NCBI GenBank assembly: GCA_035578155.1
Contig: JAPWDM010000001.1
Coordinates: forward strand, 85,144,150 to 85,208,149
Reading direction: 5' to 3'
Source of the DNA: Brachynemurus nebulosus
Taxonomy: Eukaryota; Arthropoda; Insecta; Neuroptera; Myrmeleontidae
DNA: 64,000 nucleotides
Each line of letters starts with the position of its first letter. Positions within the stretch are counted from its first letter, which is position 1. Below are positions 1-12,532 of the stretch, piece after piece. Both the position numbers and the translations under genes were made by a program. The notes below the pieces were generated by a model. That model was given only the letters and a program-made list of their open reading frames with translations. It searched no databases and was not told where the DNA came from.

Positions 1-504
1 TCTCCTACTATAATGTCTTATATTTATAATAAGTGATGAGATTTTCTTTATGGGTGCAGATTAATTTTAGTATTAAATTTTTTGATCAATACCCAAAGTA
101 ATCAGGATTACAGGATTAATGGAAAATTTTTAACAATTCACCAGAATCCAATAGACGAATAAATTTTATTTAGATTTGTTCAATATATTTCGGCACAGTT
201 TGTGCCATTTTCAAGAACATAAATCTACAAATATAAAAAATTATAAAATTTGATTAACAATGAAAAAACATAACAATTTTAACAAGTAAGAAAAAATTAA
301 TATTAACAATAAGTGGAAAAATTTTTTAATTACATTATTTTCTTTTTTTTAGGAAAGGCTACATTCCAAAGATGAATTCAGGTTTATAAACAAATATATC
401 AACCATTTCACATTCAGAGAAAAAAAAACAGAATTGTAAAATATTTTTAATTAATTAGTAATACTATGTGTCAACTGTTAGAAATATTAAATTTAGATTC
501 TAAA
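1..504. other. AT-rich intergenic sequence, nothing recognised
   Basis: I see no coding segment, paired terminal repeat or RNA gene here, only poly-A/T runs. Confidence 0.5.
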
Positions 505-900
505 TACCCCTGTTGCAGCATCTGCATAACATAGTGAATTTCCAACGACTGGACACTGGCGGATCTTACATAGATACAACATCTTGTATCCATTTAAAAT
601 AGTTTAGCTCTCTAACAGTGAAAAAATTTTCAAAATCAGTTGAGTAGCTAATTTTTGGCGCTTTTTGGGTTTCTAAGACCCTGGCGGATCTCATATAGTA
701 TAGCATATATGTATTTAAATGAAATTAAATTTTTAAAGGTGAAAAAATTTTCAAAATCGGTTGGGTAGTTTTATTTTTGGTATTTTGAGACCCCCAAACC
801 CTGGCATACCTCATACAACATAACTTATATCCATTTAAAATAGTTTATTTCTCTAACAGTAAACAAATTTTCAAAATCAGTGATGACACGTTCTTGAAAA
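505..900 (+). repeat. HINE-like repeat: shared 5' terminus plus ~122-bp minisatellite
   Basis: It opens with the TACCCCTGTTGCAGC terminus and the sub-terminal motif TAGTGAATTTCC (TAGCGAATTTCC in other copies). Three tandem units follow, starting at about 556, 681 and 801, each beginning CTGGCGGATC or a variant and containing CCATTTAAAATAGTTTA. The same terminus and unit recur at 2,316 and 63,472. No coding sequence is visible. A shared 5' terminus with different internal tandem repeats fits non-autonomous Helentron-associated elements, by inference. Confidence 0.6.
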
Positions 901-1625
901 GTTAGTTAATTTTTATTTTGAAAAATGAAACAGATATAAATATTGTTAGGTATTGTAATGATAAAAAAAAAACAATAAAGCATTTATTGTAAAGAAATTC
1001 AGCAAATTTCTTAATGTTTCTCAAAATCTAGTTCATTTAGAACAATGTTTTAAAACCTTGTCTTATGTAATTTTTTACGCTCTTTTCGATGGTGTAAAAA
1101 AAGAATCAAAAAAATGTTTGAATTCTGGCCAAATTTTACAAAAAAACACCAAAATTGGCCAAAATTTTGACTTCAAAGAATCAGATATCTCTGGCTGACA
1201 AACTCATCTAAGCTATTGGGACTTTTGACCTACACACTAGGTTTCATAATAATTGGGGGGGGGGGGGGCTTCACTAGTATAGAATGCACCAAAATTAGTA
1301 GAAACAAAATAACAACAATAATGCGCTCAAGTGGCTGGTAATGCATGAAAACGTTTAAACTGTAAAATATGTTTTCCAAAAGGAATTTTTTTATGTTAGA
1401 TTTGAATTTATTAAAAACTATCAGTTTTTCTCCTGGAATTTTCTTAAAAATTTTTATGCAGGAATTTAGAGAACCATTTAAAGCAATCTACATTGTGTGA
1501 TCGTTAGATTACCTTTAATTCGTGTATTATAATCATGATTTAAAGTATTTTTAGAAAAAATACTTTGATTTTTGAATACAAAGTGGGAGCACTCTTGAAT
1601 ATATAAATTATAGATTGTCAATATA

Positions 1626-1626
<1 letters not shown>
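901..1626. other. Unassigned AT-rich stretch with repeat debris and a G14 run
   Basis: Positions about 1,140-1,220 are a worn piece of the HINE-like body (TCTGGCTGACAAACTCATC). A run of 14 G lies at 1,255-1,268. Nothing else was recognised. Confidence 0.5.

Positions 1627-1691
<65 letters not shown>
1627..1691. repeat. (TA)n microsatellite
   Basis: About 65 bases of nearly pure AT dinucleotide. Unlike most (TA)n tracts here it is not flanked by the recognisable HINE-like body. Confidence 0.95.
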
Positions 1692-1692
<1 letters not shown>

Positions 1693-2315
1693 GCTGGTTT
1701 TTTTAATTTTCGCGCGCTTATATTGCGCGCTTATATTGCAGTAATCTAAAAACATTGTCGAAAAAGCGTTGAAAAGTTTTTTTTTATTTCTTATTAAATA
1801 TGGTTTGTAACTTATATTTTATAACATCAAATTTTTATCAAATTCCTTTAAAACGTTTTCATTTTATTCAAAAAGTTTTCCTTTTTGGAAATACACTTGG
1901 AAATATCTTGGAAATACTCAGAAAACCATACCGTAGTTTGGGATGAATCGGAACGATTTTCAACTTTGTCATCGATTTTCATACATTTTTCGATTTACTA
2001 GACGATACAAAAGAGATTGATATTGTTTCCGGTGATTTATTTTTCATATTTACCATTTGAAAAATCGACTTTCTTTTTTATTTAGCTAGAAAATTTAAAA
2101 AAAAATATGCGTTTCCATTCACCCCGCACTTCGGGGGGGGGGCGAATGAGGGGTCAATAGGAATTTTGGACATGGCTGTCCAGTTTGTTTATAAAATGGT
2201 AGTAGTTGATAAATTAATTTTACTGGTAGGGAAACAGAAAAAGAACAAAAAAACGAAAGAAATTCACAAAAATCATAAACTTAACCTCTTCGATACAGTC
2301 GTTGAACAAATAAAA
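1692..2315. other. Intergenic sequence with a possible worn MITE
   Basis: The segment near 1,930 (CCGTAGTTTGGGATGAA) resembles the terminus of the MITE at 21,081. No matching right end was found, apart from a G-rich stretch at about 2,130-2,155. No gene seen. Confidence 0.35.
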
Positions 2316-2525
2316 TACCCCTATCGCAGCATCTGCATAACATAGCGAATTTCCAAATATTGGGCACTGGCAGATCTCATCTAAGACCTGTATCCATTTA
2401 AAATAGTTTAGCTTTCTAACAGGGAAACAATTTTCAAAATCAGTTAAGTAGTTAATTTTTGGTGCTTCTGGGTTCTCAGGACCCTAACAGATCTCATATA
2501 GTGTAGCATATATCCATTTAACAAT
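2316..2525 (+). repeat. HINE-like repeat, 5' end plus about 1.3 minisatellite units
   Basis: Same terminus as at 505 (TACCCCTATCGCAGC, then TAGCGAATTTCC). Minisatellite units start at about 2,367 and 2,483, then the similarity stops, so the copy is truncated. Confidence 0.6.
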
Positions 2526-2681
2526 AAATTATTACATTACATAACCATAGTTTTCGATTTTTTTTTTTAGGTATGCAAATATATTATATAAACTATATGT
2601 TCTCTCTAAACGAGGACATCATATACACAAATTTCCTTTCCATAACGTACTCTTAAAAAATCTGCCTAATTTTAATTTAAA

Positions 2682-2937
2682 TACCCCTGTTGCAGCATCC
2701 TGCATAACATAGCGAATTTCCATTTACAAAAGTATGTTTTTCTCGGAAACTAGTTGATATAGAGTAATTGTAAATAAAAACACCTTCTTTATGTGATTTT
2801 TCCGCCTCATTCCGCCAAATTTTTTCACGAAAAATGTCCAAAACCCCGTAAACGCTTTCACGAAATTTCTTAAAAATAAGATGTTTCGTTTTGAGTTGGA
2901 AATTCGCTATGTTATGCAGGATGCTGCGACAGGGGTA
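2682..2937. mobile_element. 256-bp element with two full inverted copies of the HINE-like terminus
   Basis: It begins TACCCCTGTTGCAGC and ends with the reverse complement GCTGCGACAGGGGTA. The ~40-bp termini, including TAGCGAATTTCC/GGAAATTCGCTA, are inverted copies. The interior contains GTTTTTCTCGGAAACTAGTT, a segment also present in longer family members. It could be a deletion derivative or two copies meeting head to head. Confidence 0.6.
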
Positions 2938-3181
2938 TTTTATGTAATTTTTTCTTCTCTTTTAAATGGTGTAAAAAAATTTCGCAAAAATTTTTGAATA
3001 AGTGGAAATTTTCGCAAAAAACTAATTTTTTGCTAGAACAAAAACCATGTTCCTGGCATCCGACGTGTCTGGCTGACGAACTCATCCAAGGGTTTGGGAC
3101 TTCCAATGTTCTCACCAAGTTTCGTAAAAATTGGATACTTCGTTCGAGAGTTATCGTGAGGACACATATATATTTAAATAC

Positions 3182-3249
<68 letters not shown>

Positions 3250-3528
3250 AGTGAATATTATTTTCGGTTCCTAGGGACCTCAAAACAAATTTCTGCCATG
3301 GTCCCGGGTTTAAGTCGCGTCATGACAGTGGCTGTAATAGCTGAATTCCATTGTTGGACGACTTTCAAGTTTTCAAAAATTTTTGAATAAGTGGAAATTT
3401 TGGCAAAAACTAATTTTTTTCAAGAACAAAACCAATGTCCCTGGCATCCGACGTGTCTGGCTGATAAACTCATCCAAGGGTTAGGGACTTCCAATGTTTG
3501 GATACTTCGTTCGAGAGTTATCGCGCGG

Positions 3529-3602
<74 letters not shown>

Positions 3603-3735
3603 TTTAGTGACTATTATTTTCGGTTTCTAGGGACCTCAAAACAAATTTCTGCCATAGTCCCGGGCTCAGGTCATGCCCCCCGCGTCATGACAGTGGCTGT
3701 AATAGCTGAATTCCATTCTGGAAATTTTATCATAT
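2938..3735 (+). repeat. Two adjacent HINE-like copies, each with internal (TA)n
   Basis: Each copy runs GGTGTAAAAAA, a CATCCGACGTGTCTGGCTG segment, CGTTCGAGAGTTATCG, a (TA)n tract (3,179-3,247; 3,531-3,598, the second preceded by (AC)n), then TTTTCGGTT...GGGACCTCAAAAC, CATGACAGTGGCTGTAATAG, and a terminus near CCATTCTGGAAATT. The repeated order shows that the (TA)n belongs to the element. Long Tyr-Ile open frames across the (TA)n are artefacts. Confidence 0.75.
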
Positions 3736-4109
3736 ATTTATGTTAACTTTCAAAATAATCGCCTGTATATGTTAAAAATTTAATACTTGTTTACATAAAA
3801 ATCTTTGTTTACATTAAAAATTTTCTCACTTAGACTGTATATGTATATACAACACACACAAACCGTACGCATAATGGTAGTACGGATAATGAAATGGTCC
3901 TGTACCTTTATACATGTATCACAATTATGTGATCGTATCAAAAAAGATATCGTATGCATATATATGTATGTTTTTTTTTTTTTTTATTGTTATTATACTG
4001 CGCTTAACTACTATGGTCATATATGTATGTTATATACAAAATATCCATATTGTGTCGAATATGTTCTCAGACTGTGCTTAGATTCACACTTTATACGATA
4101 AAATGATCA

Positions 4110-4674
<565 letters not shown>

Positions 4675-4821
4675 ACACAAAACGGTCTTATATTTTTTTG
4701 CAACTTCCGCATATGTCGCTTTTGAATTCGTCATCACCTTTTCAATTGCTTGTTTCATAACAATGTCATCATATTTGCGATACTTTTTTGCATCAGCATT
4801 ACGTTGATATTTCCTTGGCAT
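4675..4821 (-). pseudogene. N-terminal fragment of an HTH-psq (pogo/Jerky-like) transposase
   Basis: Reading down from an ATG at 4,819-4,821, the first ~46 residues begin [16 protein letters not shown] and contain QAIEKVMTN and [10 protein letters not shown]. This is the layout of the psq helix-turn-helix that opens pogo, Tigger and Jerky-like proteins: basic start, Y-[ST]-[ED]-like helix, A-A-KxY helix. The frame then runs into the end of the HINE-like repeat at 4,674, so the rest of the protein is missing and later residues of the open frame are repeat sequence. Family assignment rests on motif shape only. Confidence 0.5.
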
Positions 4822-6036
4822 ATTTTTTAAATTTTATATGTTGTCTAAAAAATAAAAACAAATAATTAGTTTATATAAATATTCATCTTTAAATATCGAT
4901 TAAATTATCGTAACATTTTGAACAATTTTAGACAATGTCTTGACGTTAATGCCCTTAATGCGTTTTATCTGTTATATTCAGACATGCGTCACGATTTTCC
5001 GAAATACGGTATAATTCTAAATAATGTTCAATTTTATCAACATAGTTTAGTATAATTTATATTTGTAAATTCCTAGGGTTCACTTTTTTGATGTTGGACC
5101 TTTGATTTTTTGATGGATCGTTGAATTTTTTTCTTTTTCTTTTCTTGTAACCTTATCTATTGTACTTATCACTGGCAGTAAAAAATCCGGCATTTTGAGA
5201 TAAAAAAAATTTCCATATGGTTTGTTTAAAAGGGTTAAAATTTGGAATCGATTAAAAAAAGTCAGCCACTAGAACACTCGTGATCACTTTTGTTAAAAAT
5301 TAGGGTTAATTCATTTGCCTACATATAATACATCCGTATAGTACGTTTTAGAAATCTGACTCGTATTATCTCGAAAACTAGGATATCGAAAAAATTATTC
5401 TACTCATCAAATTCTATTGGGATCTGTCGAATGAGGGTATGGGATCTGGTTTTTTAAAAATTAGACTATTCTTAAAGTGCATTTGCTGAAATGTCATTAA
5501 TGATTTGAACTTTATAGATCTACATTTACATATAATTGATTTATTTCTTCCATTCGTTGAGAGTTCTCTAGTTATTTAATGACATTTTACCACTCAAATT
5601 TGACATTTGTATACTGTAAATTGTAGTATTAACTTATTCACTCATTTTTTCATATTTTTACATTTTAATTATTTTTCAGATACAAAATTCTCTCTCCTTC
5701 AGCAAAATTTCTTTGCTTCGATTGCTTCGAACTTGTCAACTCATGTACAAATAGTTTTAATATTTATTATTTTTTCTTCATATCGCACTAACTATTGCAT
5801 ACCCATAAAACTCGTTAGCCATTTTTATTAAGACACGCCTATTTGACAGTTTCCGATAAGAATCCGCCTTTAGTTTTTGTCACCATAGTAACAAAAACCA
5901 CCTTTTAGTGCCGCCTGTATTCAAAGGGTTAAAAAATAAACTTCCGATTCGTGTACACAAAAATCAGTTTAGGAAATAGGCCAAAATGAATACATAATAT
6001 AATTTCAATTCAATCGCAGGTATCCGATAATATATA
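4822..6036. other. AT-rich intergenic sequence, nothing recognised
   Basis: No coding similarity and no paired termini found. Short open frames, such as one at 5,607-5,831, show no recognisable protein features. Confidence 0.5.
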
Positions 6037-6449
6037 CCTTATTTTCCGGCGTATAACGCGCACCTTGAACACCAAAAATATTGTACAAATTTCGTGGTGC
6101 GCGTTATACGCCGGATATAAACCGAGTTCTATAAAAATTATTATATGACGGTTTTTATTTTAATATTATATATTTTTCTGTCAATAATAAGTGGGTTATC
6201 AGATAAATAAGAAAATTTAACTATAATACAAATTTAATAAGATAGAATAACAAAATAAATTCTTTTCAAATTATTCCATACAATAAAGTTTATGTATTAA
6301 AATTATTTTAATTAGGTATATTATTCATTATTTTATTATCAAAGTTGGGTTGCGCGTTATACGGTGAACATACAAAAAAGCTAAAAAGTTATTCAATATT
6401 TTAGGCTGCATGTTATACGCCGGTGCGCGTTACACGCCGGAAAATACGG
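6037..6449. mobile_element. MITE, ~413 bp, TA target duplication
   Basis: The left end CCTTATTTTCCGGCGTATAA pairs with the right end TTACACGCCGGAAAATACGG, and the match continues through the GCGCACC core. TA flanks both ends (6,035-6,036 and 6,450-6,451). A third copy of the core (GTGCGCGTTATACGCCGG) lies at about 6,093-6,114. There is no coding capacity. The TA duplication suggests mobilisation by a Tc1/mariner/pogo-type transposase (inference). Confidence 0.8.
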
Positions 6450-6961
6450 TATTTGTTGATAACTGCTATACTAATTTTTGCTACTTTATATCCCCAGATA
6501 TGCAACTTTTGGTCCGCGTTGCCGAAAATTCGTTTAAGGGGATGGTTAAATTTGAATTTCTTAAGTCAAAAAGGTTATGTAAAAACAGTTTCAGCTCCAT
6601 CGGAAGTATACGGTTTTTGAAACTCCAGCCTAAGTTATAAGCAGACCTGGGAAAAAATGGTCCCTAACAGAACCGCCAGATAAAATATTTTGTACTGGGC
6701 GGCTACGAATGGAGCTGGAGGGCTGTCATAAAACGTAAAAATATTATCAATCTTTTTAAAAATCAGTTTTACGAGGTTTTATTGTTAATACTACATCTTC
6801 TATGTTGTTTGTATCTGTTTGTGTTTTTCAATTCCCAATATTATAAATCATTTTGTCTGTTATTTATACGTATACATATCTTTATATTTTTCTAATGCAA
6901 AAACTAAACCCTGTTCATACATGCCGGCGACCCACTGGAGTACCTGAGACATATACATTTT
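6450..6961. other. Intergenic sequence, nothing recognised
   Basis: No paired repeats or coding similarity seen. Overlapping open frames at 6,410-6,640 start inside the MITE terminus and look fortuitous. Confidence 0.45.
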
Positions 6962-7077
6962 AGCGAATTTCGAAAATTCGAAATTCAGCTATTACAGCCG
7001 CTCTCATGACGCAATCTGAGGCCGAGACTATAACAGAAATATGTTTTAAGGTCTCTAGAATACGAAAATGATATTCA

Positions 7078-7158
<81 letters not shown>

Positions 7159-8740
7159 CGCGTACTCTTTCTCAACCTCGTATATCAAAAACTGCATGTT
7201 TTAGGACACACAAAAAACATTAAATATTGTAATTATATATATACTTATCTATATATATTTATATATGTAGGTAGTCAACATCAAAGGGTGTAATTAGCAT
7301 AAATCTTAAGTTCATAATGATGAAAACACAGATTTAAATACGTTTTTTTTATGTGTCCAAAAATTGGGACTTTTCAGATACGAGGTTGAGAAAGAGTACG
7401 CGCGATATGTATGTTCCCACGATAACTCGAAACGTTTAATGCGCATGAAATTTCGTGTGTGAATTGGAATCTGGTTTCGCTCGGCTAAGTTCGTTAGTCA
7501 GACACGTCGGATGCCCAGAAGTAGGTTTTTCGGGCATTTTTTGTCAACAAAATGAGTTTTTTGCCAGAATTAAGAAATTTTTCAAAATTTTTTTTACACC
7601 AAGCCAAAGTAAAAGGCAATATGTATAAAAAATGTTTTTACACCATTGTTCTAAGTTAATTACTTTTTAAGGAAAGTTAGAAAATGTTGGAAGAAATAAT
7701 TTTCCATTACACTCACACTCACAGTCTTTTTTTTTCTGTCTCATTTTTTGCGATGCTACTTTCGAAAAAAAAGGCTTTGTAAGTGGCGTGCCATGATTTT
7801 TTTAATCCAATTTAACGATTTAGCTATATTCTATTTCTCTAAGTTGAATAAGTTTTTATAATCTATCTATTCCATTTTTTTTATAGGAAAATTACCGAGA
7901 AAATTTGTTTTATGTGATATGGTCAGAATTTATATTATGTTTACACCTTACTAAAATTAATAAGAGTTTGCTACTACCGCATAAAAATTACGTTAAACCA
8001 TATTCAAACAATAATATTTTTACGTAATTTTATATCCAAATGACAATACAGTTATAATTATAATGTATAAACACAGCATTTTACTCCTAAATAAATTTAC
8101 ACATTCAATTTTTTTTTTTTTTTTTTTGGACAACAAAACAAATAGTTTTAAATTTTAACATATTATATCATACATTTTTGAAAATATTAAATATTTTAAA
8201 GCGAAAATATATTAACAAGCTGAAATTTGTTTAATAAAAACTATACATCTGCTCATTTTACCTCAAAAATCTCGGAAAATAGAATATTTTTCAATAATTA
8301 ACCCAAAAAAGCATATAAGAGGTAACTTTTATTTTTTTTTTTTTTTTGAAAATTTCAAAATAAAATGACGTTTGATAATAGTGTTACAAATGATTTTTTT
8401 TTATTTTGTAGAATCTGGTAAATAGAAATCGTAATAAGTATTCTCGCCTTGAAAAAATCGAACAAGTATTTAAAACAAAATACTATTTCTTAAAGAAAAT
8501 ATTAAAATTATGTACAAATGCCGTCCTGATAAACTGATATATTCTGTCCATCTTGAGCGCTGGAGCCGATTTTGAAGAGCTGGATTCCCTCCAGGCAAAA
8601 GCTCATAGCGAATACACACATTTTTAAAATATTCTTTTGAATTTTGTAACTCAATTATTACAAATAAAATCTAAATAAAAAAATCTATATGATCTGTTTT
8701 TTCTCAATTTTCTAGCATCAAGTCTAGGGGTAATTAACTA
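6962..8740 (-). mobile_element. Long HINE-like element (reverse copy), ~1.8 kb
   Basis: It begins with the reverse 3' terminus AGCGAATTTC, then the reverse CTATTACAGCC block, a (TA)n tract (7,081-7,156), the CAGACACGTCGGATGCCCAG block and a long AT-rich body to about 8,740. The body matches, in inverse orientation, 56,560-58,082, for example TTTTCTCAATTTTCTAGCAT near the far end. It is interrupted by a 248-bp MITE. No coding sequence found. Confidence 0.7.
7157..7404. mobile_element. 248-bp MITE with 27-bp perfect terminal inverted repeats
   Basis: The left arm 7,157-7,183 (starting CGCGCGTACTCTTTCTCAAC) is the exact reverse complement of 7,378-7,404. It sits inside the HINE-like element right after the (TA)n, splitting its CGCG segment. 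Target duplication is unclear because the flank is itself CG-rich and symmetric. Confidence 0.8.
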
Positions 8741-8957
8741 GAGGGTGATTGTGTTGACATTTTGATGTAAAATATAGTAATTTTAACTGTCTTCAAAATA
8801 ACGTTTCGATTTTGACAATAAAAAAAAATTTAAAAAAGTGTTTTAAGTTCTGACAAGACTGTCAAAAAGGGACTGAAATGTTTTTAGATGTTGATATATA
8901 CAAAAAATATTAATTTGTTAAGTACTTGCTAGACTTATAGGTTTTATGGGTGGTTTT

Positions 8958-9347
8958 AGCAAATTTCCAGAATGGAATTTAGCTATTACAGCCACTCTCA
9001 TGATGCGATTTGAGCCCGAGACTATGGCAGAAATTTATTTTGAGGTCCCTAGAAACCGAAAATAATATTCACTAAAATTTATGTATATTATATTTGTATT
9101 TAGTCCCACACCGTTGGACAAGTTCGTTAGCGAGCCATATCGGATGCCTGGAACATGGTTTTTTTGGTCATTTTTCGTGAAAAAATTAATTTTTTGCCAA
9201 AATTGTCTCAAGTTAAAAAAATTTTGCGGCATTTATTTACACCATTAGAAAGAGGAGAGAAAATCACTTAGAAGGGTGAAAAATCACAGAAAAACGGATT
9301 TTTATAAACGGAAATTCGCTATGTTATGCAGATGCTGCGACAGGGGT
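8958..9347 (-). mobile_element. Compact full-length HINE-like element without expanded (TA)n
   Basis: The reverse copy starts AGCAAATTTCCAGAATGG and ends GCTGCGACAGGGGTA. All blocks are present (TTACAGCC, GGTCCCTAGAAACCGAAAA, GTTCGTTAGC, GGATGCCTGGAACATGG). At the usual (TA)n position there is only TATGTATATTATATTTG. It is the best guide to the short form of the family, about 390 bp. Confidence 0.7.
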
Positions 9348-11131
9348 ATTTATTTATATTAAGCAGGTATTGTTTTTATAAAGAAGGTGAGATATATATG
9401 TTATTTAAATAATCACAAAGGAAATAGAGATATGTTTACATTATAAATATTTTAAATTCGACTTAATTAATTTCTATTACAGTTGACCAATTATTTATTC
9501 AACATTAATTTTTTAAAATTATTTTTAAAGTTAGAATTTTATATTAAATTATTAAAAATAGGTAATTTTTAATTTTTACTGATTTGTTCTCAAGTTTCTT
9601 TAGGCTAGTCTTCAAATCCATAGGAAAATCCTCAGCCTTATAATAAAATTTATAGCCCCCGAATCCAAAATATTTTATATGGCGATTCTGTTAGGGACCA
9701 CTGTTTACCCAAGTCTGGTTATAAGTAATGATTGTGTCGCTGCTGTCATATGCTATAATCAATATTGGGCAACATATCGAATTTTATTATCTAGATTCTA
9801 GATAATAGATAATATAATTTAAAGAATCTAGATAAAGGTAACAAATAATTTAACGGATTGAATCTAGATAAAATTTTAGCCGTTGTTAAACGATTATCTA
9901 AATAACAGATAAGATAAAATTTACAGAAATAATCCACTAAGTCAGTGTTTCTAAAGCGCCGGTCCACATACTGGTGCCGGGCCGTGGAAATAAAAATCGC
10001 TTGTTTTGCAATTTAGTTTTTTTTTTTATTCAGTTCGCGTTTTTAGGTTTACCAAAATGTTCGATTTTTGACTTTTCCCGATTTTTCACTTTCCTAAAGT
10101 GCGTAAGGGTTATATATTTCCTTGTAGGGCTCTTAGAGCTCCATAAAATATAAAGCAGTGCATGCAGCTCCCCAAAACACGGAGCTCAGAAGAAGATATT
10201 TAAATTTGCAAAAACTTCGAAATGACCTATAACAACATACAAAACACGACCTTGGACCAAAATGAAACATACATTTTTGAAATCTACGCCTTCGAATTAG
10301 TAAAAGTATGTCCAAAAATATTTTGCAAAATTAGACCAGGTAAGGCTAATTTAAGAATTTAAATACAAAAAGCTCTATAATGACACTCGGTGTTGTAGCC
10401 GTCTTGATGAACTTGTTTAGCTATAAAATATGGCAACGCTTTTATATGTTACCCTTTAAAAAGTACGTGTGTGTGCGATTAAGGTTTATAACCAGTGTTC
10501 CCTGCTGAAAACGCAAAGTTAACGTCAGTGATGTAGTCGTAAGTTTTCCAGTGACGGAACGCTAATGTTAACAATAGAAAGATATCCCTGACTCAATACA
10601 CAGGTGTGTGCGGTGCAGTATTATATTTTTGAAGACTCTAAACCATTTTTCTTGTAAAGCCGATTCGCCAATTTTTCCATTCTTTTACTCTTTAATATAT
10701 ATTTTTTTTTTATTATTCTGCTGAAAACCAGTGCGGCAACGCCGTTCTACCGCGTTCCGTCTTCCCTATCTTAGGTAGATTCACGTATCTTATCCGGAGG
10801 GGTCTTTTAATACAAACTCGTTGTTGGAAACTTAATTCCATTATTATTGTACAAAATCGAAAACACGCACCGAGGTGTAGATGTACTCGAAACGGCGTAA
10901 CTTTTATAAATGTCAAGCTATGATGCTGAAATGACAGATGTAGCAACTTAACAAAAAAACCGAACTCACATCGGATGATCGAGAACGCCACACGGTAGTA
11001 ATTCTGGCATTTTTTGATCAAAGTGGTATAGTTCGTATTTTAACATAAAAAAATAACATTTCTATGATCACTTTTTGATTTGTATTCTCATTTAGTATTT
11101 AAGTAATTAATACTCTGATTTTAATTTTTAG
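9348..11131. other. Repeat debris upstream of the first visible YKT6 exon
   Basis: GATAA-rich repeats occur at about 9,780-9,930. A hAT-type terminus, CAGTGTTTCTAAAGC, lies at about 9,946 with no partner found. The stretch should be part of a YKT6 intron or its 5' flank. I looked for the longin N-terminus of YKT6 here and did not find it. Confidence 0.4.
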
Positions 11132-11403
11132 AATATATGTGCCATGTATATGTGAGGGCAGATAATTTAGCTGGAGTTTTAATATCTGATCATGAATATC
11201 CAGCCAGAGTAGCACATACACTTATAACGAAGGTGTTAGATGAATTTTCTGCAAAAATACCAGCAAATTCATGGCCATCAATAACAGAAGCAGAAGTTAG
11301 TTTTCCTCAAATTAACACATTCCTGCATAAATATCAAAATCCAAGAGAGGCTGATGCTATGACCAAAATACAAGATGAACTTGATGAAACAAAAATTATC
11401 TTG
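11132..11403 (+). CDS. Ykt6: YKT6 v-SNARE, penultimate coding exon (partial gene)
   Basis: YKT6 is a prenylated R-SNARE that acts in ER-Golgi, endosomal and autophagosome fusion. Translated in the frame with tat-atg-tgc, the exon reads YMCHVYVRADNLAGVL, then YPARVAHTLITK, QNPREADAMTKIQ and DELDETKIIL. This is the second half of the longin domain followed by the start of the SNARE motif, nearly identical to animal YKT6. It is bounded by an acceptor (TTTTTAG before 11,132, splitting a codon xAA that should give Glu) and a donor GTGAGT at 11,404. The reading frame joins in phase 0 to 18,117. The upstream exons encoding the first ~65 residues are not found, so the gene is partial here. Open-frame starts at the internal ATG are not the true start. 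Confidence 0.95.
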
Positions 11404-12347
11404 GTGAGTTGTTTTTTTTTATAGTAATTGTACATACATACTCGTAAATGTCATAACTTGAACTGTAAAAGTCCCTTTCATTAAATTAATACTTAAATTT
11501 TTATAACATTTTATTTTGAGACAGTCTTAAATATCATTACTCATTTTTAAATTTAAATTTATTTTTAATTTTAAAAAAAGGTTTTCGGTACAATACATAA
11601 TATGCGTTTGTTTTGGAGTCAGTCCATTAGAAATCATCCAGCCATGTTGCTCAACCACAGTTACTTCCCAATACTAGGTGGGTGCAAAACTAGGGTTAAA
11701 AAAATTTTCAATCTTATATACTCTTTTTCTGACGGCCATTTTAATTTTGTTTCGGGACCGTTTTTCGGCTGAAAACAAATATTGCGCAATTGTATCTAAT
11801 TCTTTTAATTTTACAAATATCAAGACAAACTAAAAACCAAAATTGTCAGATTAGAGCTGTAAAAGTAACGATACTGTTGATACCCGTATGTATTCGTTAC
11901 TTAAAAACTCATTACCCGTTACAAACATATTGTTACCCGTTACTTTCGTTACAAGATACAGCTACATAACATATCCAGCATATTAGGCATATGATATGAA
12001 TAACTTGCATAAGGGTTAATGATAAAATTTGATTAACTAACAGCGTAAGAAAAAGTGAATTAAAAATACGAAAGGATCTGGAAAATCAAAAAAATTCTTT
12101 GTTGTATGTAAATAATAATTACACAGGTGTACAATTAATTTCCTCCCTATTTTAACTAGAATTATAACTTAAAGCTAGTTTAATATGTTGTAATGGAACA
12201 GTTAAAATTAATTATATTAATAAATTTTGATAGTCCGTCAGTAGATATAAACTGAGTCCAGATTCATAATTAGCAGCCTCCAGAAGTCCAAAACCCCATA
12301 GTCATCTGAAAAATCTGAAGGAAGAAAAACGTTTTAATTTACAGACA

Positions 12348-12437
12348 GGGCCGTAACTAGGTCTTCACAGGCCCCGGGGCAGAAAGTACCTTTTCTTTTA
12401 GCGAATTTCCAAAATTGGAAATTCAGCTATTACAGCC

Positions 12438-12532
<95 letters not shown>

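Noticed and set aside
505..900. Minisatellite units considered as a CRISPR array
   Set aside because: Units are about 122 bp, imperfect and contiguous without unique spacers, in a eukaryotic genome.
1255..1268. Run of 14 G as a structural or regulatory element
   Set aside because: An isolated homopolymer with no partner tracts for a quadruplex; it may be a simple repeat or a sequencing effect.
3179..3600. Open frames encoding long Tyr-Ile repeats (here and at 4.4, 7.0, 23.8, 35.4, 57.8, 59.4, 62.4 and 63.8 kb)
   Set aside because: They are translations of (TA)n microsatellites in every frame and on both strands.
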